Source of the DNA: Irpex lacteus
Lineage: Eukaryota > Basidiomycota > Agaricomycetes > Polyporales > Irpicaceae
Direction: 5' to 3'
Assembly: GCA_001986395.2 (NCBI GenBank)
Contig: MQVO02000042.1
Span: 124,001 to 188,000, forward strand
DNA: 64,000 bases
Shown here in pieces: positions 11,821 through 24,003 of this stretch. Positions within the stretch are counted from its first letter, which is position 1; each line of letters starts with the position of its first letter. The position numbers were made by a program, and so were the translations under genes. The notes below the pieces were generated by a model. It made no database searches, was not told the DNA's origin, and was given only the letters and a program-made list of their open reading frames with translations.

Positions 11821-14800
11821 CTACCCTTGGACAGTTTGCGAGCTCCCCGCCACAGTGGCAATATTGTCCGTGCGCTGCGAGTTGTCTTCGCCCGCGGCGT
11901 CATCAGGAGACAAGGGCACTACATGATCTGTTGTTGGGTTGGCCTCTGTACCACCTGCAGTGAGTTCCGAGGCATCTCGAGCCTCGGCCAGGATCTGTGA
12001 AGACATGTTAGTGAGTTGCATTTGGTCTAAGAGTAATATATCACTTACCGTCTGATCACAGGAACTCGTACGCAAACTCGTTGGTGTAGTACAGCCTTCA
12101 ACAACACTTGGAGTGGCTCCGTCCTCCGCTGAGGCCCAATGTAACACTTCATCTTGAACCTCTGCAGGTCCAATTGCAGAGTTTGGCTATCGAGCGCATG
12201 TGGTGAGTGCTTTATTAGCTGACTTCTCTCAACAGCTGACATACCTTCTTAGGGCCATCTCCATCATGGCTACCATCATGCCTCTCACCAGGTGAGAGCT
12301 CTGTGTCTTCTGTACTGTGAACTGTCTCATGCCTATACCAAATAAAGTCAAATCAACCTTCTGCTGCTCTCAGACGACTAAACTTACCTTGGAGATAATG
12401 CTTGTCCAGGCTGGATGCTTCTGGCTGGTCCTGAATCAGTCCGGGAATATTGCTCAGCTGCTCCAGTCACTCTGAGTCCAGCTTCTGAGGGGGCTCCAGA
12501 ATCAAAAGGTGATGCATCCTATGATGTAGTGTACATGTGAGTCATGTTAGTTCACTGAGGCAAATAACATGAAACTCACAGAGATGTCTGTAGATACCTT
12601 GGGCTGTAATCCTCTGGAAGGACCAATTTCATCTGCATCAGCTCCTGAGTTATTGAGAATGGGGTCTTGGATGTCTTGGGGCGATGCACTTGTCCTGATG
12701 TCTTGAACTTCATAACCATTATCATCCTCAGTTCCAGGTGGCCACAGGTTTCCTGGGTGATCTCGGTATGCCCAAGCCATGTCCCGTCCTTTCCCTGCAA
12801 TCTCAGATTGCTCAGTCCTGGACATGTGTGCAATTCGCAACAGCTGAGGATGTTGGCTAGGGATCTGTGACAAATTCTGTCCAGCTGTCCGCCAAAGCAT
12901 GAGGTAGAAATAGTCTGGAAGAGGCAGGACCTCCTGTGAGGAGTCTTCTGTTTGATCAGGGATTTCTCCCCAGGCAGATCTTGCAAGTTGTCGTAATGCT
13001 GCACGTTCATCTGGCAACAGATCTCTAACTACCTCCAAAAAATACAATCTATCAGCAAGCCAGATAAAAGTGCGCTTCCATAGTGCTGCTTCATTGAAAG
13101 ACCATCTTGGCCTGCTGTCCTGACTGTCATGGATCTTGCCATTCATCACTCTCACAGAGAGTAGTGAAAGCTTCAGGATCTCTATAGCCTTCAGGTTCTG
13201 AAAGTCACTACTGTTGTAGTCCACAATGCTGTGAATCACATTTGACAATCGATAGATATCTGAAGATCAAAGCTGTGTGTTAGAAAAATTGAATTTGGAT
13301 TGAGTATTGTTGAACACACTTACCATTTTTGTCTGTGTACACAGCATCAAATATTTCCCCCATAATAGCATAATCAAATATAAGACACTGCTGCACCAGG
13401 GTCTTCTGTGCTGATACGTCTTCTTTACTGGTTTGCATAGCCCACCGAAATGTAAGCTGCAACGGTGCATATTCTCCCATCCTTGTTATTCCAGCAGACA
13501 TAAAACCAGAGGTGCGGTATAGAGCTACAGCAAGGTTGAGCTGCTCAAGATACCATCTTTTGATCATGTCATCTTGTTGTCCAATTCTGGCTAATTGGTT
13601 TTCATCAAGACATAATGGGAAAAAGGGTGGGATTGTGCTTGGAATGCATATGAAGGTGCAGAATGCCCACCAAGCTATGATTTTCCAGTTCTTAGGAAAA
13701 TCCACACTGCCGGCATCTATCTCAAGATTCTCAGCAAGTTTGGGTACAGCATGAGATCTGAATATCTGATTGATGACCTCTTGTACCATGGGTGAAAGTG
13801 TTCTATACGCTTTAGAGATGTGCTTTGGATTGATTTCACTGTCTACCACAGGTATGCGGTTGCCAATTATTTGCACAGCAAACTCCACAAGCTGAACCCA
13901 ATTGGCATCACTTTGCTCCAGGGCACTTTTGATGGTAGTCCCAAGAAGATGGTCATCTGCTTGCAATGCATCTGCAGAGGCCAGAATCTCCAGATCATAT
14001 TTTGTGTTGTTGATAATGCCTGCCTCCTCTGTCTTTGACCACTCATAATCCTGAAGGTTTTCCCGAACTGCACTCATTGAGTTCACAACATGCTCCATGA
14101 TTTTTGAGGTAGCATATGTTTCTTCCAGCAAATACAACACAATGAGTATGGGGGAAAGCATCCAGAAAACACCCACAAATACACCAAAGCAGATGTATTT
14201 CGTGAACACAGTCACAAATACAGGATATATGTGACAGCGAAGGGTGTAAGTGTAGCCTTGCAAGGCAGGGGTAGTATATGGGCAGCGAGCAGTGAAGGAG
14301 GGAGATACAGTAACCACCGTAAAGAGGAATAGCCATGCACACACAAGTGGAAGAGTTGTGTGGCCAATGGTGGGATGCACATCAAGAGTGAAGATGCATA
14401 GGCCAGCAAAGAACAATGCCAGTGAGACTTGGAGTAGGAGGGGAAGGGTAGATGCAATGCCAAAAACCTTCCATGCCTCCAGACCTGCTCGGCGGAAGTG
14501 GCGAATGCGCAGTTGACCTTGGGGAGAGGCCGAGGCAAATTTCAGGTATGATCTGAGCCACTGCTTGACAAGTATCGCGAATGATGCAGTGGCCAAACTG
14601 ATGACAAGGCTGGCAAACCATAGGATATTGATGCGGATGGCAGCAGAGGATGGTTGAAATGGGGAAGAGGAAGGAGAAGGGGAGGCCTGAGTGGCAGGCA
14701 TGGAGGTGGATGTTTGATTGGCAATAACACGAAGGGCCTGGAGTGACTCGCCAGGAGTATCCTCTTGGAGGAGTGGGTAAGAGACAATGACAAAGGCTGT

Positions 14801-16555
14801 GAGGACCGCAGAGTAGAGACCGGTCTGGCAAAAGTAGTGTGTGGTGTCAGTAAACAACACTAGGATAGCAGCTAAGGATTAGACAACTTACAAAGGTTAG
14901 CAGTGAATCAATATCTTCCTTGTAACCACCAATCTCCTCCTGGTCATAGTCCGTAACGGCCTTCTCTATTGCAGCCCAGCCAGTAGGCTGACCAACTGCA
15001 GCAGTCAGGGCAGCAACTAGAGCCTGGTCAGGATTACCCTCAGGGGTACCTTGAGCCTGCAAAGGGTCTTGGACATCCAAAGGACCTTTTCCTGCACCAT
15101 TGAGTGCAGCCTTATCAGTATCTGGGTGGTCTCCAGTATGGGCAGCACCCCGTACATCAGTTGATGGCGCAGAAGCAAAGGCATTTGGAGCTTTTGTTTC
15201 ATGAGGCTGCTCATGCGGAGACCAAAAAGACATGCCACTAGCCTTGGAGAGGAGAGCGGCAGCTTCCGTGAGCAGTGCAGCAGCTTCTGTCAAGCGACTG
15301 GCGGCAGCGCCCACATCATGTCTCAGACTAGCATCAGACGGGCTTGTAGCGGCGACGACAGAGCGATGATCAGGTACAGCGGGATCATGGGGATAGACAA
15401 GTGGGAAGTATTGTGATTTTCCATACTCAAGTGGTCACTGGAAGGAGACGGAGGCCGCCGGTTGGTGTAAAGACTATCCAAACTCGCCGCAGCTTCTGCA
15501 ATGGTAGAAATGGGTTGGCCAATTGTGACGAGAGCCTCACGCGAGGCACGGTGTGACACACTCGATGGAGGGCCTGAAGCCTTGACATGCTCAGAGGAAA
15601 CACCATCTGGCTGCTCGACCTGCGCGACGTGACCGGACCTGCCAATGAGGGGGACTGCGTCATCTTTACCTAGTACGTGATGTGCACTGGCGGAGTGAGT
15701 AGAGGAACCAAGATCGTCGGTCGGCCACGTTCCGGAAGGCACAGCTTGATTGTGCGAGGCATCTGCAAAAGAATTCAAGGGGGAAGAGTGCGAGTTTGCG
15801 TCGCCTGAGAGTGACACGCGACGTCGTTGGGGAAGGTTGGTGGGCGAGCAAAGATTAGAGAGAGACCCGGTGGGAGGCAGAGCTTGAATGTGCGACAGTC
15901 CAGTGGAGGAGTCTTCTGGCAGAGCAGAAGATGCGACATTGTCCACAACTTCAATGGACGCGCGACGTGGTACGCTACGCTCACTGTGGATGGATGAGCC
16001 TCGACCTGCGGGACCCGCCATGGACTTGAGAGGCGCAGCTTGATTGCGCGCGAGCTCCACAGAGGCATCTGTGATCGAAGCGTTCGCAAGCGATCCACCA
16101 AAGTTGGATGCAGCCTCCGAGGGAACGTTCGAGTTCGAAGGCACAGCTTGATGGTGCACGAGCTCGACAGACGCATCATTGCCCACGGCAGTAGAGAGCC
16201 GGTTCGCGTTGTCAGCGAGTGAAGCACGACGCCGTACACCAGGGACAGTGGTTGAGGGGACGTCCGGGGCAGCGGTCATAACGTTCTGAGAGGGCGCAGC
16301 TTGAACATGCGTAGCCTCCACGGAGGCGTCGAACGGTGAGGGCGACCGAACGACGTCGTCTGAGAGCGAAGCACGACGTTGTCCACCAGGGACAGCGCCC
16401 GACAACCCTTCTTCGTCAGGAGAGACAGTGGGTTCGACGGAGGGAGGGACATTAGACGGCGACCTGGTTGTGTCGTCGTCGCCGAGGCGCGTGTGGCGTG
16501 TGCCGCCAGGCTCGAGAGCGATACTTGCAGGCGACTCGGGCTTGGGAGGATCCAT
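11821..16555 (-). CDS. DUF6535 multi-pass membrane protein, copy 2 (apparent frameshift in exon 1)
   Basis: The seven exons correspond to those of copies 1 and 3: 16555-14892, 14824-13324, 13259-12580, 12518-12388, 12332-12245, 12186-12049 and 11994-11821, all with GT-AG joins. The start at MDPPKPESP is chosen because it is conserved with copy 3; the frame stays open upstream only by chance. Exon 1 carries repeats with an RRASL- or RRxS-type motif, then two alanine-rich helical heptads, then the GWAAIEKA and KEDIDSLLTF motifs. Exon 1 is 1664 nt, which is not in phase. The upstream frame ends in a stop at about 15,323, while the correct downstream frame is already open at about 15,390, so an apparent frameshift lies at about 15,380-15,425. 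No intron that repairs it was found. It may be a pseudogene, an assembly error or an unusual splice. All later exons are intact. Confidence 0.72.
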
Positions 16556-17358
16556 GGAGTGCGAGGTAGATTCTGTAGGAACAAAGTTTTGTGAGCAAAA
16601 ATTCAGCGATTGGGGATGGATAGCACGAAGTTGAAGACGAGAGTTGGGAGGAAGAGAGAGAGGAGAGAGGGGGAGAGGACGCACTGGAAGCCTTGGTGTT
16701 AGCCCTCGCCTCTACTGCATGCCAGCCGCATGTCGACACAGCATTCTGCGCTCCCATTGCCCAGATCGATGCACAGCGTCCAAAGCCATGCTCCCCAAGG
16801 TCGGTGATGCCCATTTCCAGGAGCGCAGTCAGCCTCGTTCACGGCGTCAGATAGGCTTGAAGGTGGCGCATACAGCGACTCGACTGGGGGACTGCTAAGG
16901 AAGTATATGTCAGTGACAGAGCGTCGCAACAAAAAACAATTGCATGGAACATACCGTAACTACCCATCGCGAGCTTTGCAATGTGCATGAATAGACAAGT
17001 TGAGTCGAATCCGCGAGAGTTGCATCATGAACGCTGTGGTTGAGTTCCAACATTTAAGCGCCCTGAGCTGGTGTCATCACGATCGGCGTACAAACGGATA
17101 AGTATACCTATCGCACGACGTTCAGACTTATTGCTTGCGAGACACTATGACTTCAATGCACACAACATTGGATCGACAGGTCAGGTGGAATAATTACAAC
17201 AGTCGAAAGCGATTTCATCTACTACACAGCGACAACTGATACAACACAAACAGATCCATATTGCGTTCGTTCGCGACCAACGACCCTACCCCCTCCCCTC
17301 TCGACGCAGGGTCATACAATCGACGAGACAGCGAAGACACCGGAGACGCAGAGGGTGA
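16556..17358. other. Intergenic region between DUF6535 copy 2 and the dehydrogenase relic
   Basis: This is the 5' region of the DUF6535 gene. A pyrimidine-rich acceptor-like tract ending ttcctacag on the minus strand (about 16,573) and a candidate donor about 100 bp upstream suggest a 5' UTR intron, also seen in copy 3. Elements at 16,811-16,905 and 16,964-17,035 are almost identical to 29,033-29,125 and 29,170-29,245. No gene is seen in it. Confidence 0.45.
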
Positions 17359-18756
17359 TCAAGGCCGAATAGCGATCTTGAGCGCCGTACGGCTGTTCAT
17401 CTTATCGAGCGCGGCTTGGTAATCCTCGAGCTTGAAGACATCGGTCACCATTCCCTTCACCTTGACCTTGCCGCCGTCGAGGTAGGCTACGGCACGGGGG
17501 AAGCAGAATGCCTGCGAGAACGACCCGAGGATCTGCAGAAGTTGTACGCCAGCATCCGTTAGCTCAGCATCACGATGGAGAACTCGGACGTACCGTGATT
17601 TCGTCTCCGAAGATCTTACTCGGTGGCCAGTGAACCTGCGCCTTATTCTCATACACACCATAGATCATAATCGTACCTCCCCGTCGCACATAGTTGATAC
17701 TATCCTGCGCGATCTTCTCCACACCCGTCGCCTCAACGACCACGTCAAACCCATAGGGATTGTCCTTCTTCAGTTTCTCCCACTGCGGTCCCGGATTTTG
17801 ACGGTCGAGCTCGACGTACTCGTCGCCTGCCTCTAGTTGCTTGGCGATGTCCATCTTGATGCCTTTGGGGCGGCGATGACGACGCGGTGTGTGCCGTTGA
17901 GTTTGAGGAGTTGGGCCAGGATGAGACCTGTTGGGGCTGCGCGAGGAGGAGGACGTCTAGACCGACGTTGGGGCTCAGCTTGTCGAGGCCGTGGATGGCA
18001 CATGCGGCGGGTTCGAGGAGCGTGAACTCCTGCTCAGAAGTTTGTGGTTCTTGTAGCACTTCTTTGAGTGCCTGCATGGGGGAAGGAGAGAATGACGCGG
18101 TCAGTGTGCATTCAGCTGTGAACGGGATCGCACGATCCTGGATCGAGTACGTACTGTGCGATGTGTCTGCGAAGCCTCTGTGGTGAATTACGCTTCGTTC
18201 GTCACAGTTCGCAAAGCAGAAGCACTCGCTACTGTCAGCCAAGCGTCGGACTTGAGTGTATGCGCTAGGGACCGCGGGTCGAGAACTCACAATCACGTTA
18301 ACGTCTGTAACCATCCGACCACCCGTTTCGAACGTTCTTCCTGTTTCCCGTTTCCACACCTTGCCATAACTTCGTGTCAAGGAATCAGCTAAGGGATCAT
18401 CGAGAGGAAGCTTCTCAGTCCCCGGAGAAAGTGATTGCATGCTGATGGGGAAACGGCGACTTACAGAGAACTTTGCAATGAATTCTCCATCGTGAATGTG
18501 CCCGTCTGTATCACATACACCGCACGCCGAGACTGATTGGGATTGTTGCGAGTCAGCGAGATGATCAAGGCAATAACGCAAACGACTATCGTACCTTTGA
18601 GTAGAATGTCGTCGTCGCCGACCTTTGGGATTGGTACCTCCCTGATGTCGAACTTCTTGGGCTAGTTGGGGATGAAGATCGGCCAATGCTATGTGTGATG
18701 TGACTGCCAACAGAACCGTACTTCGCTGTACCAGAGTTCATCGTTCCTTCAGGCAT
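17359..18756 (-). pseudogene. Zinc-dependent alcohol/polyol dehydrogenase pseudogene, unit 2
   Basis: This is the counterpart of the intact gene at 29,571-31,024. Lesions seen by comparison are: a 4-bp deletion in exon 1 (about 18,737); Gly to Asp in the CGTD zinc motif (reads CGVCDTD); an in-frame TGA at 18,377-18,379 replacing Gly in the zinc-binding PGHE; loss of most of the structural-zinc cysteine loop near 18,200; and one-base deletions near 17,941 (GAGPTG nucleotide-binding loop) and 17,868. By contrast, the last two exons (about 17,850-17,359) encode protein identical to the intact copy over about 145 residues. The gene cannot make a working enzyme, but its 3' half looks freshly copied. 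Confidence 0.85.
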
Positions 18757-18862
18757 GTTTGTAGTTGTAGTCGGCGAGCACGAGAGAGGGCGGGGGCGTT
18801 GGTCGTAGTGGTCGTCGAGGAAGAAGAGGAAAGTAGAGGCCAAAACACGCCCCGAAAGAGTC

Positions 18863-18869
18863 TTATATA
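18863..18869 (-). promoter_or_regulatory. TATA box of dehydrogenase relic
   Basis: tatataa lies on the minus strand 107 bp upstream of the relic's ATG, at exactly the same distance as in the intact unit 3 copy. Confidence 0.5.
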
Positions 18870-18939
18870 TGCGACATCGAAAGAGAAGACAAGTGAGCGG
18901 ACCGAGGATGAGAAATCGGACGCGTCGCCCGTGTAAACG

Positions 18940-21900
18940 CACCGCTCCATACCCAAGCAGGTTGCAGCTGCGACGTTGTCGACGGTGTCATGAAGGTTCG
19001 CAACAAGATGGGTGGTGGCGTCTGCACCGAAATGATTCTCGGGCCGCTCCGAGGTCCTTGGAGTTCAACGCACGACCACCATGTCTTCGCTTGCTCTCAC
19101 TCAGTACAACTCGGTAAGTGCCTTGTCATATACCCTCGAACACCTCTGGATTTACTAGAGTGAACAGATCAACACTACGCACCAAGACTTGCCCACCAAT
19201 ACGCTATGCTCTTCACTCGCTGAGCACGGCGCCAGAATACTCTGACCCCAGTGCACTCCATCGATGCCGACTACCACTCTTTCGCACGTATGGTGGACCG
19301 TCTCGATCCGTATACAGGAGGGAGTAGCAGACAGGACCATGTCGGAGAGGAAGTCGTAGAGGAATTTTGAGTCGGTGAGTCGTCGCCCATTTCACTGAGA
19401 CCTTTCATTGACCTCTTGTAGCGGTTTCCGCTCATCAAACAGCCGTCAACGCCCTCAATGCGCTTGTAACTCCCCTCCGTCTACGTAAACGTCAATCACA
19501 TATTCGCTGGCATAAACCCGGTCTCTCTACTTACTCGCCCCGTCAAGACCGTACCTGCCCGTACCGTGTAATATCTTCCGGATTCCACAACCCTGGCCTC
19601 CAGCCGTCGCAAGATTCCACTCACTCCATCCGCCGTCTGCAACTGTCTCTTTGATCACACATCCCTTCCCCGCTGGCTGTGACCTGGACGCCTTGGCCGC
19701 GAACTTCCGCACCAGTCTTCGCAATGTCGATTCGCTGCTCAAGTCAGGCCATCCGCGGACAAGTATGGCGAATTCGAGGACTCCTGTAGAACGTCTCCGG
19801 CAAGAGGAACGCCGCCGCCGCCTCTCACGACTCTGATCTCGCTCTCGGCCCAATATGTGGATCGGCTACTGCAATGGCCTAGGCGACACGAACGCAAACA
19901 CGCATATAATGCCAACTCAATGCCCAAATCATGACAGCCTATGACGGCCTGTCTTGCCGGGGTGCTACTGTTACGGGGTATGGTTCCTATTGTCTCGTAT
20001 TCTGACGACTTTCGCTGAAGCTTATGGAACAGACAATCTATGTGCTTCTCGAGCGTGGACCCAAGCCCGAATGAGAACACCCGTGCTTTCACCGTCTGCC
20101 GTCGCTGGCAAGATCCATGTGCTGATAAGCGTTCCCCATTTGACGTCAAACGTCACGGTCTCAATCGACAACAAGTTCGACATTTGTACTTTGTGCGGGA
20201 GCCATTCGTAGTGCGACTGGCTACTACCTGCGACTGTGCGAACACGATCGTAGAATGCCCCGCCACAAGCAATCATGATGCTTCTCTAGAACGGTAAGTA
20301 ATCTCGTACACCTCGTCCGCTTGCCCTCCCCTCTGACGATCTCCGTGCGTTCGTACAGAGAAGCGGTATCTTAATGCGCACATGCCTTCTTACAGCCAGC
20401 CCAGGGCCCTAGCTGTCGTCGCAAGCACGTAGTACTCGTCGTTTGATATGAGATCGTGCTGATTACAAGTCTACGCAGCACTCGTTTCCTGACGTCGCTC
20501 GCTCGTAATGATGACCCGACGCCGAGCTGCCAGCTTTGAGGTGCTCTCCCTCATCGTACCCTCGACCGATTTTTCTTCTCTTATCATCACGACTCTCATC
20601 GGCTACGGAATGCACGTTCCCTAGTTGTCATCGACACCCACGTCCATGTTATACTGGCGTACTCGGCATGCCAGCAACAGCGGGCATGCATCAATGAAGG
20701 ATGAGCCCTCGGCACGGCTGGTATGAGGACCCACGACAGAGTTGGTACAGTGATGCGCATGCGAGGCTCTATAGAGGGTCCTTCGATATGCAAACGTTGC
20801 AAGATCTGACCTCAGACGAGTATTAAAATGTATATTGCACGCAAATAATATAATGCAGTGAAACATGATTACGACGGAGCACAGGGGTTGTATGTCAATG
20901 AGCGACGTCGAGACCGTCGAGCTCCATCTGTAGCCTCCGACGACAATTGGGTTAAATACTTGGATGTGGGATACGGTTCAACAAAGGCATTCTACCGATC
21001 GTCCAAAAGCCCGAGTCGACATTCAGAGGAGTGGAAAGGAGTTCAAATTTCCCGTCATTGACTGCTAGGGATACTGCTTTGGGCGATAAGACTGGCACGC
21101 ATTGCAGTGGACGGCGGAGAGTTCTTTACTGGGGGGAGAGCGTAAACAGCCATTTCTTGAACAGAGTGCGGTGTACTCACCGAGAATACAATGTCCCACT
21201 CAAAACGACACCTGATCTCCTTCATCGCGGCCAATCCGCTCGTTTGGAAGGTCCTAGAGTACCTGGTACTAGGAGGCGTGGATACGGATTATTACGGACG
21301 GTTGAAATGCATTGTCAGAATAAAAGAAAGAAAATCGAACGGTTGTACGAGTGAATAGATATCTCGCCTATTTGATTATTAGACGTCCAGAACGTGGCCA
21401 GTCACTGTTTGTATACAGAGACGAGGAGCAGACGATTTACAGACTTCATCTCGCTCTGTGAGGTCTTCTCCATGATGTCCGCGTCCGTGAAGAGGTACGA
21501 CTCGTGCATGTCCAAGCTTTCTGGCTGTCGAACGCAACGTGTTCGCCTACACTCGGGTTCTTCCCCGACTTGCGACGAACACTTCGCGAAGACCTCTCTC
21601 TTGCAAACGATGGGGGAAGAAGAGGCCTATAGGAGCGTTGGTCAGAAGAGGCGTGCTGAGACCAAGTGACGTGCCGAGAGGATGAGTATTAAAGGCAAAG
21701 AAAAGTCGTTTGAGATTACTCTTCTGGTAAACGCACTAGAGAAAGCTGCGTAATTCAGGACCCTTGGTGTATCGAGCGATTCGCAGAGACGTACCGTGTG
21801 TACGTACTATGAAGCCTACGAGAACTTCTTCAAGCATTGTGTCCTTCACGCTGTCGTGAGATATATAACGAACACAACAAAGTTCGGTATAGTGCGAGAG

Positions 21901-23047
21901 TAAGTGCGCGTAAGAGCATGCAGTGACGTCGTTACTCACCGTTGTCCCACAACCTCCATACGTTCACTATTTCTGCATCGCTCCTTCCTCCGTGTTCGAT
22001 GACCCGCTAGGGTGAGATCGTCTTGAAACTGTGGGGGCCTTCTTGTGCCTGCACGCGTACACCGATCGACGAGAGCAGTGTATGCATATATGAATGTTCG
22101 CGTAACGGAAAGGTAAAGGCTAGAGCTTCTGAGATGCAGGGAAGCAGGAGGTGCTCCTCGCCGACTTGCCCTTGGAGGTATGACAGAGGTTTAGTAGCTG
22201 TTGGAAGAAGAATGAAGTGATCAGTCGGCCCATTAAATAATCGACGCATTCGTAGGTACAATCGAACCTACCTCTCTCATAGACAACACATCGTGTTTGG
22301 TGGGTACGACACGATAACTGCAGTGGTAGGTGGTGGTCGATCGAGGAAGAGGAGTGAGCGGAGTTCGGACCGAGCTCAAACCAGTTGAGGAAACGCCACC
22401 ACGGGCGTGTCTTCTCTCGCAACGACCACCTCACTCGCTACACGTACGCTTCGAACTCAATATATCTCACTCATAGAACGATCACGCGAAGAGAAGAGAG
22501 GATGAGTGTGTTGTGCGGGAGGCTCTAGGGTACGTCGCTCCATCTCCGAGTTGTTGGACTCGACATCGTTCACGATACTCACAGGCTCTGCACAGTACCG
22601 TACTGCTGTTGGTCTGCTTGTCCTTCTTGGAATTCATCCTCATAAGCGATCGCTTCCTGCTGGCTAGCTTGTTTTTCCACTGCACCTTCGTCAGCCGCAT
22701 CGATGTCCGCCTCCCAGCACAAGATTATGGCTTACTACGTCTTTGTGTGTTTGCTCGCAGCGATCTCCGACTTTGCTTAACTCTAGTGGTATCAAGAGAT
22801 CTTTCTCTCGCTACTGTCACTTCCTGCACTACGTTAGAGACGGATACTACTCGCACTCGGTGGCTGTGGCATCTGAGCAGATCGCGATGGTTCAACAGGA
22901 CTCCGGTCGACGTCGTCGAGCTGTGAATTACGGTGCGACATGTCTGTCACATGGGGTGTTCACAGGCTACGAAGATAGATTGGTACGTGCTACTGCCATC
23001 GTTCATCCATAAGGCTAACAACTTTCTACTCCGAAGACTGCTGATGT
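18940..23047. repeat. Decayed block of unit 2 (about 4.1 kb)
   Basis: This block is colinear with 6,541-10,867 of unit 1. It keeps the same relic exon/intron junctions and the same well-conserved island (about 20,620-21,020), with many indels elsewhere. No intact reading frame is shared by both copies over a gene-sized length. The block is absent from the right end of unit 3. Confidence 0.5.
19081..19836 (+). pseudogene. Relic of an unidentified intron-containing gene, unit 2
   Basis: The first exon (MSSLALTQYNS) ends at a gtaagtg donor (19,114), with an acceptor ending at 19,167. Exon 2 continues into a TGA at 19,243-19,245, and another frame then resumes with DADYHSFARMVDRLDPYTGG, so at least one indel has occurred. 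A second donor/acceptor pair (about 19,374 and 19,421) is followed by a TAVNALNALV-like stretch and a stop. It is homologous to 7,018-7,710. Family unknown. Confidence 0.4.
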
Positions 23048-24003
23048 GTTCATACACGCACTCGGCCTTGATGGACGGATATTCCACGTCCCTGCGTGCT
23101 CTCGGCCCCCTTCTTCACTCGTACGTTGACGAGACGTACAATAAGAAAGCTACACGCTCCATTCCCTCAGAAGCCTGTTTCCGCTTGCGCCTTGCCTCTA
23201 CCCGCCTCCTGCAGGTACTTCTCCTTCGTTCGGACCTCGCACGGATCCATTCTGTACTCAGCTTAACCTGCGCAAACCGACGGGACTCCCGTCGCCTAAA
23301 ATCGCGGCGCATTACGGACGCTACCCATTACCGCCTTCGGTAAGTCTGCGTGAGTCGAGGATCTTCATCGCTATCGACCTGCTCACCTCAGAACGCAGAC
23401 TGGCTCACCCGTCGTACGATGGACTGTCTGCGTGGTCGGTGTCACAGCTACTTATGAACTATGTACGCGTATGGACCACAGGCTCGCTGATGAGATGGAG
23501 GCGTGGGGTGCGGGAGCGTTGTCGGTGGCTGAGGAATAAGACAAATGAAGTTTCAAGGTGCGTTGCGGCGATGTCTCTCATATACTGCTTCTTACTTCGA
23601 CTAACCAGACACGTAGGTTCTAGATATGTAAATTATGCTCGATCTCGCCTTTCGCATTGAATCAGTATCCTTCAATAGTTCTCGTCGGCGTGTTGTTTCT
23701 TCAGCTCAATCATCGTGCACAGGCTTCCTATAGCTCAAACGAGGAAGCATATATCCGTGTAGCAATCACATACAAACTTTCTGACAATGAAAAAGAATCC
23801 AGCTAAGTGATATGAAGATGACCCGTCATCCAAAACAACCTATCCTTGACACGCATATGGTTCTCGTCGCCGTGCTCGACACTCACGCTCCTTATTCCGC
23901 AGGCCTCGGCCCCGCCTCCGCCATTTGCTCCTCGCTTCCAGTACCGGCTTCTACATCTGCGTGAGCGTAACCCTCGTCCCTCGCGCTACTTGACCTGTGA
24001 GTT
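23048..24003. repeat. Leader block of unit 3, no intact gene
   Basis: This is the third copy of the block at 1-920 and 10,868-11,820. It is more diverged near 23,690-23,800, where unrelated sequence replaces part of the block. No supported gene. Confidence 0.5.

Larger units (their letters stand above)
10868..23047. repeat. Tandem array unit 2 (about 12.2 kb)
   Basis: This is the second and most complete copy: leader block, DUF6535 gene, dehydrogenase pseudogene and about 4.1 kb of decayed sequence. In its two genes it is closest to unit 3. In the decayed right-hand block (18,940-23,047) it can only be compared with unit 1, because unit 3 has no such block. Similarity to the other units varies sharply along its length, from nearly identical islands to stretches that are hard to align, which suggests a mix of decay and later gene conversion. 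Confidence 0.8.
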
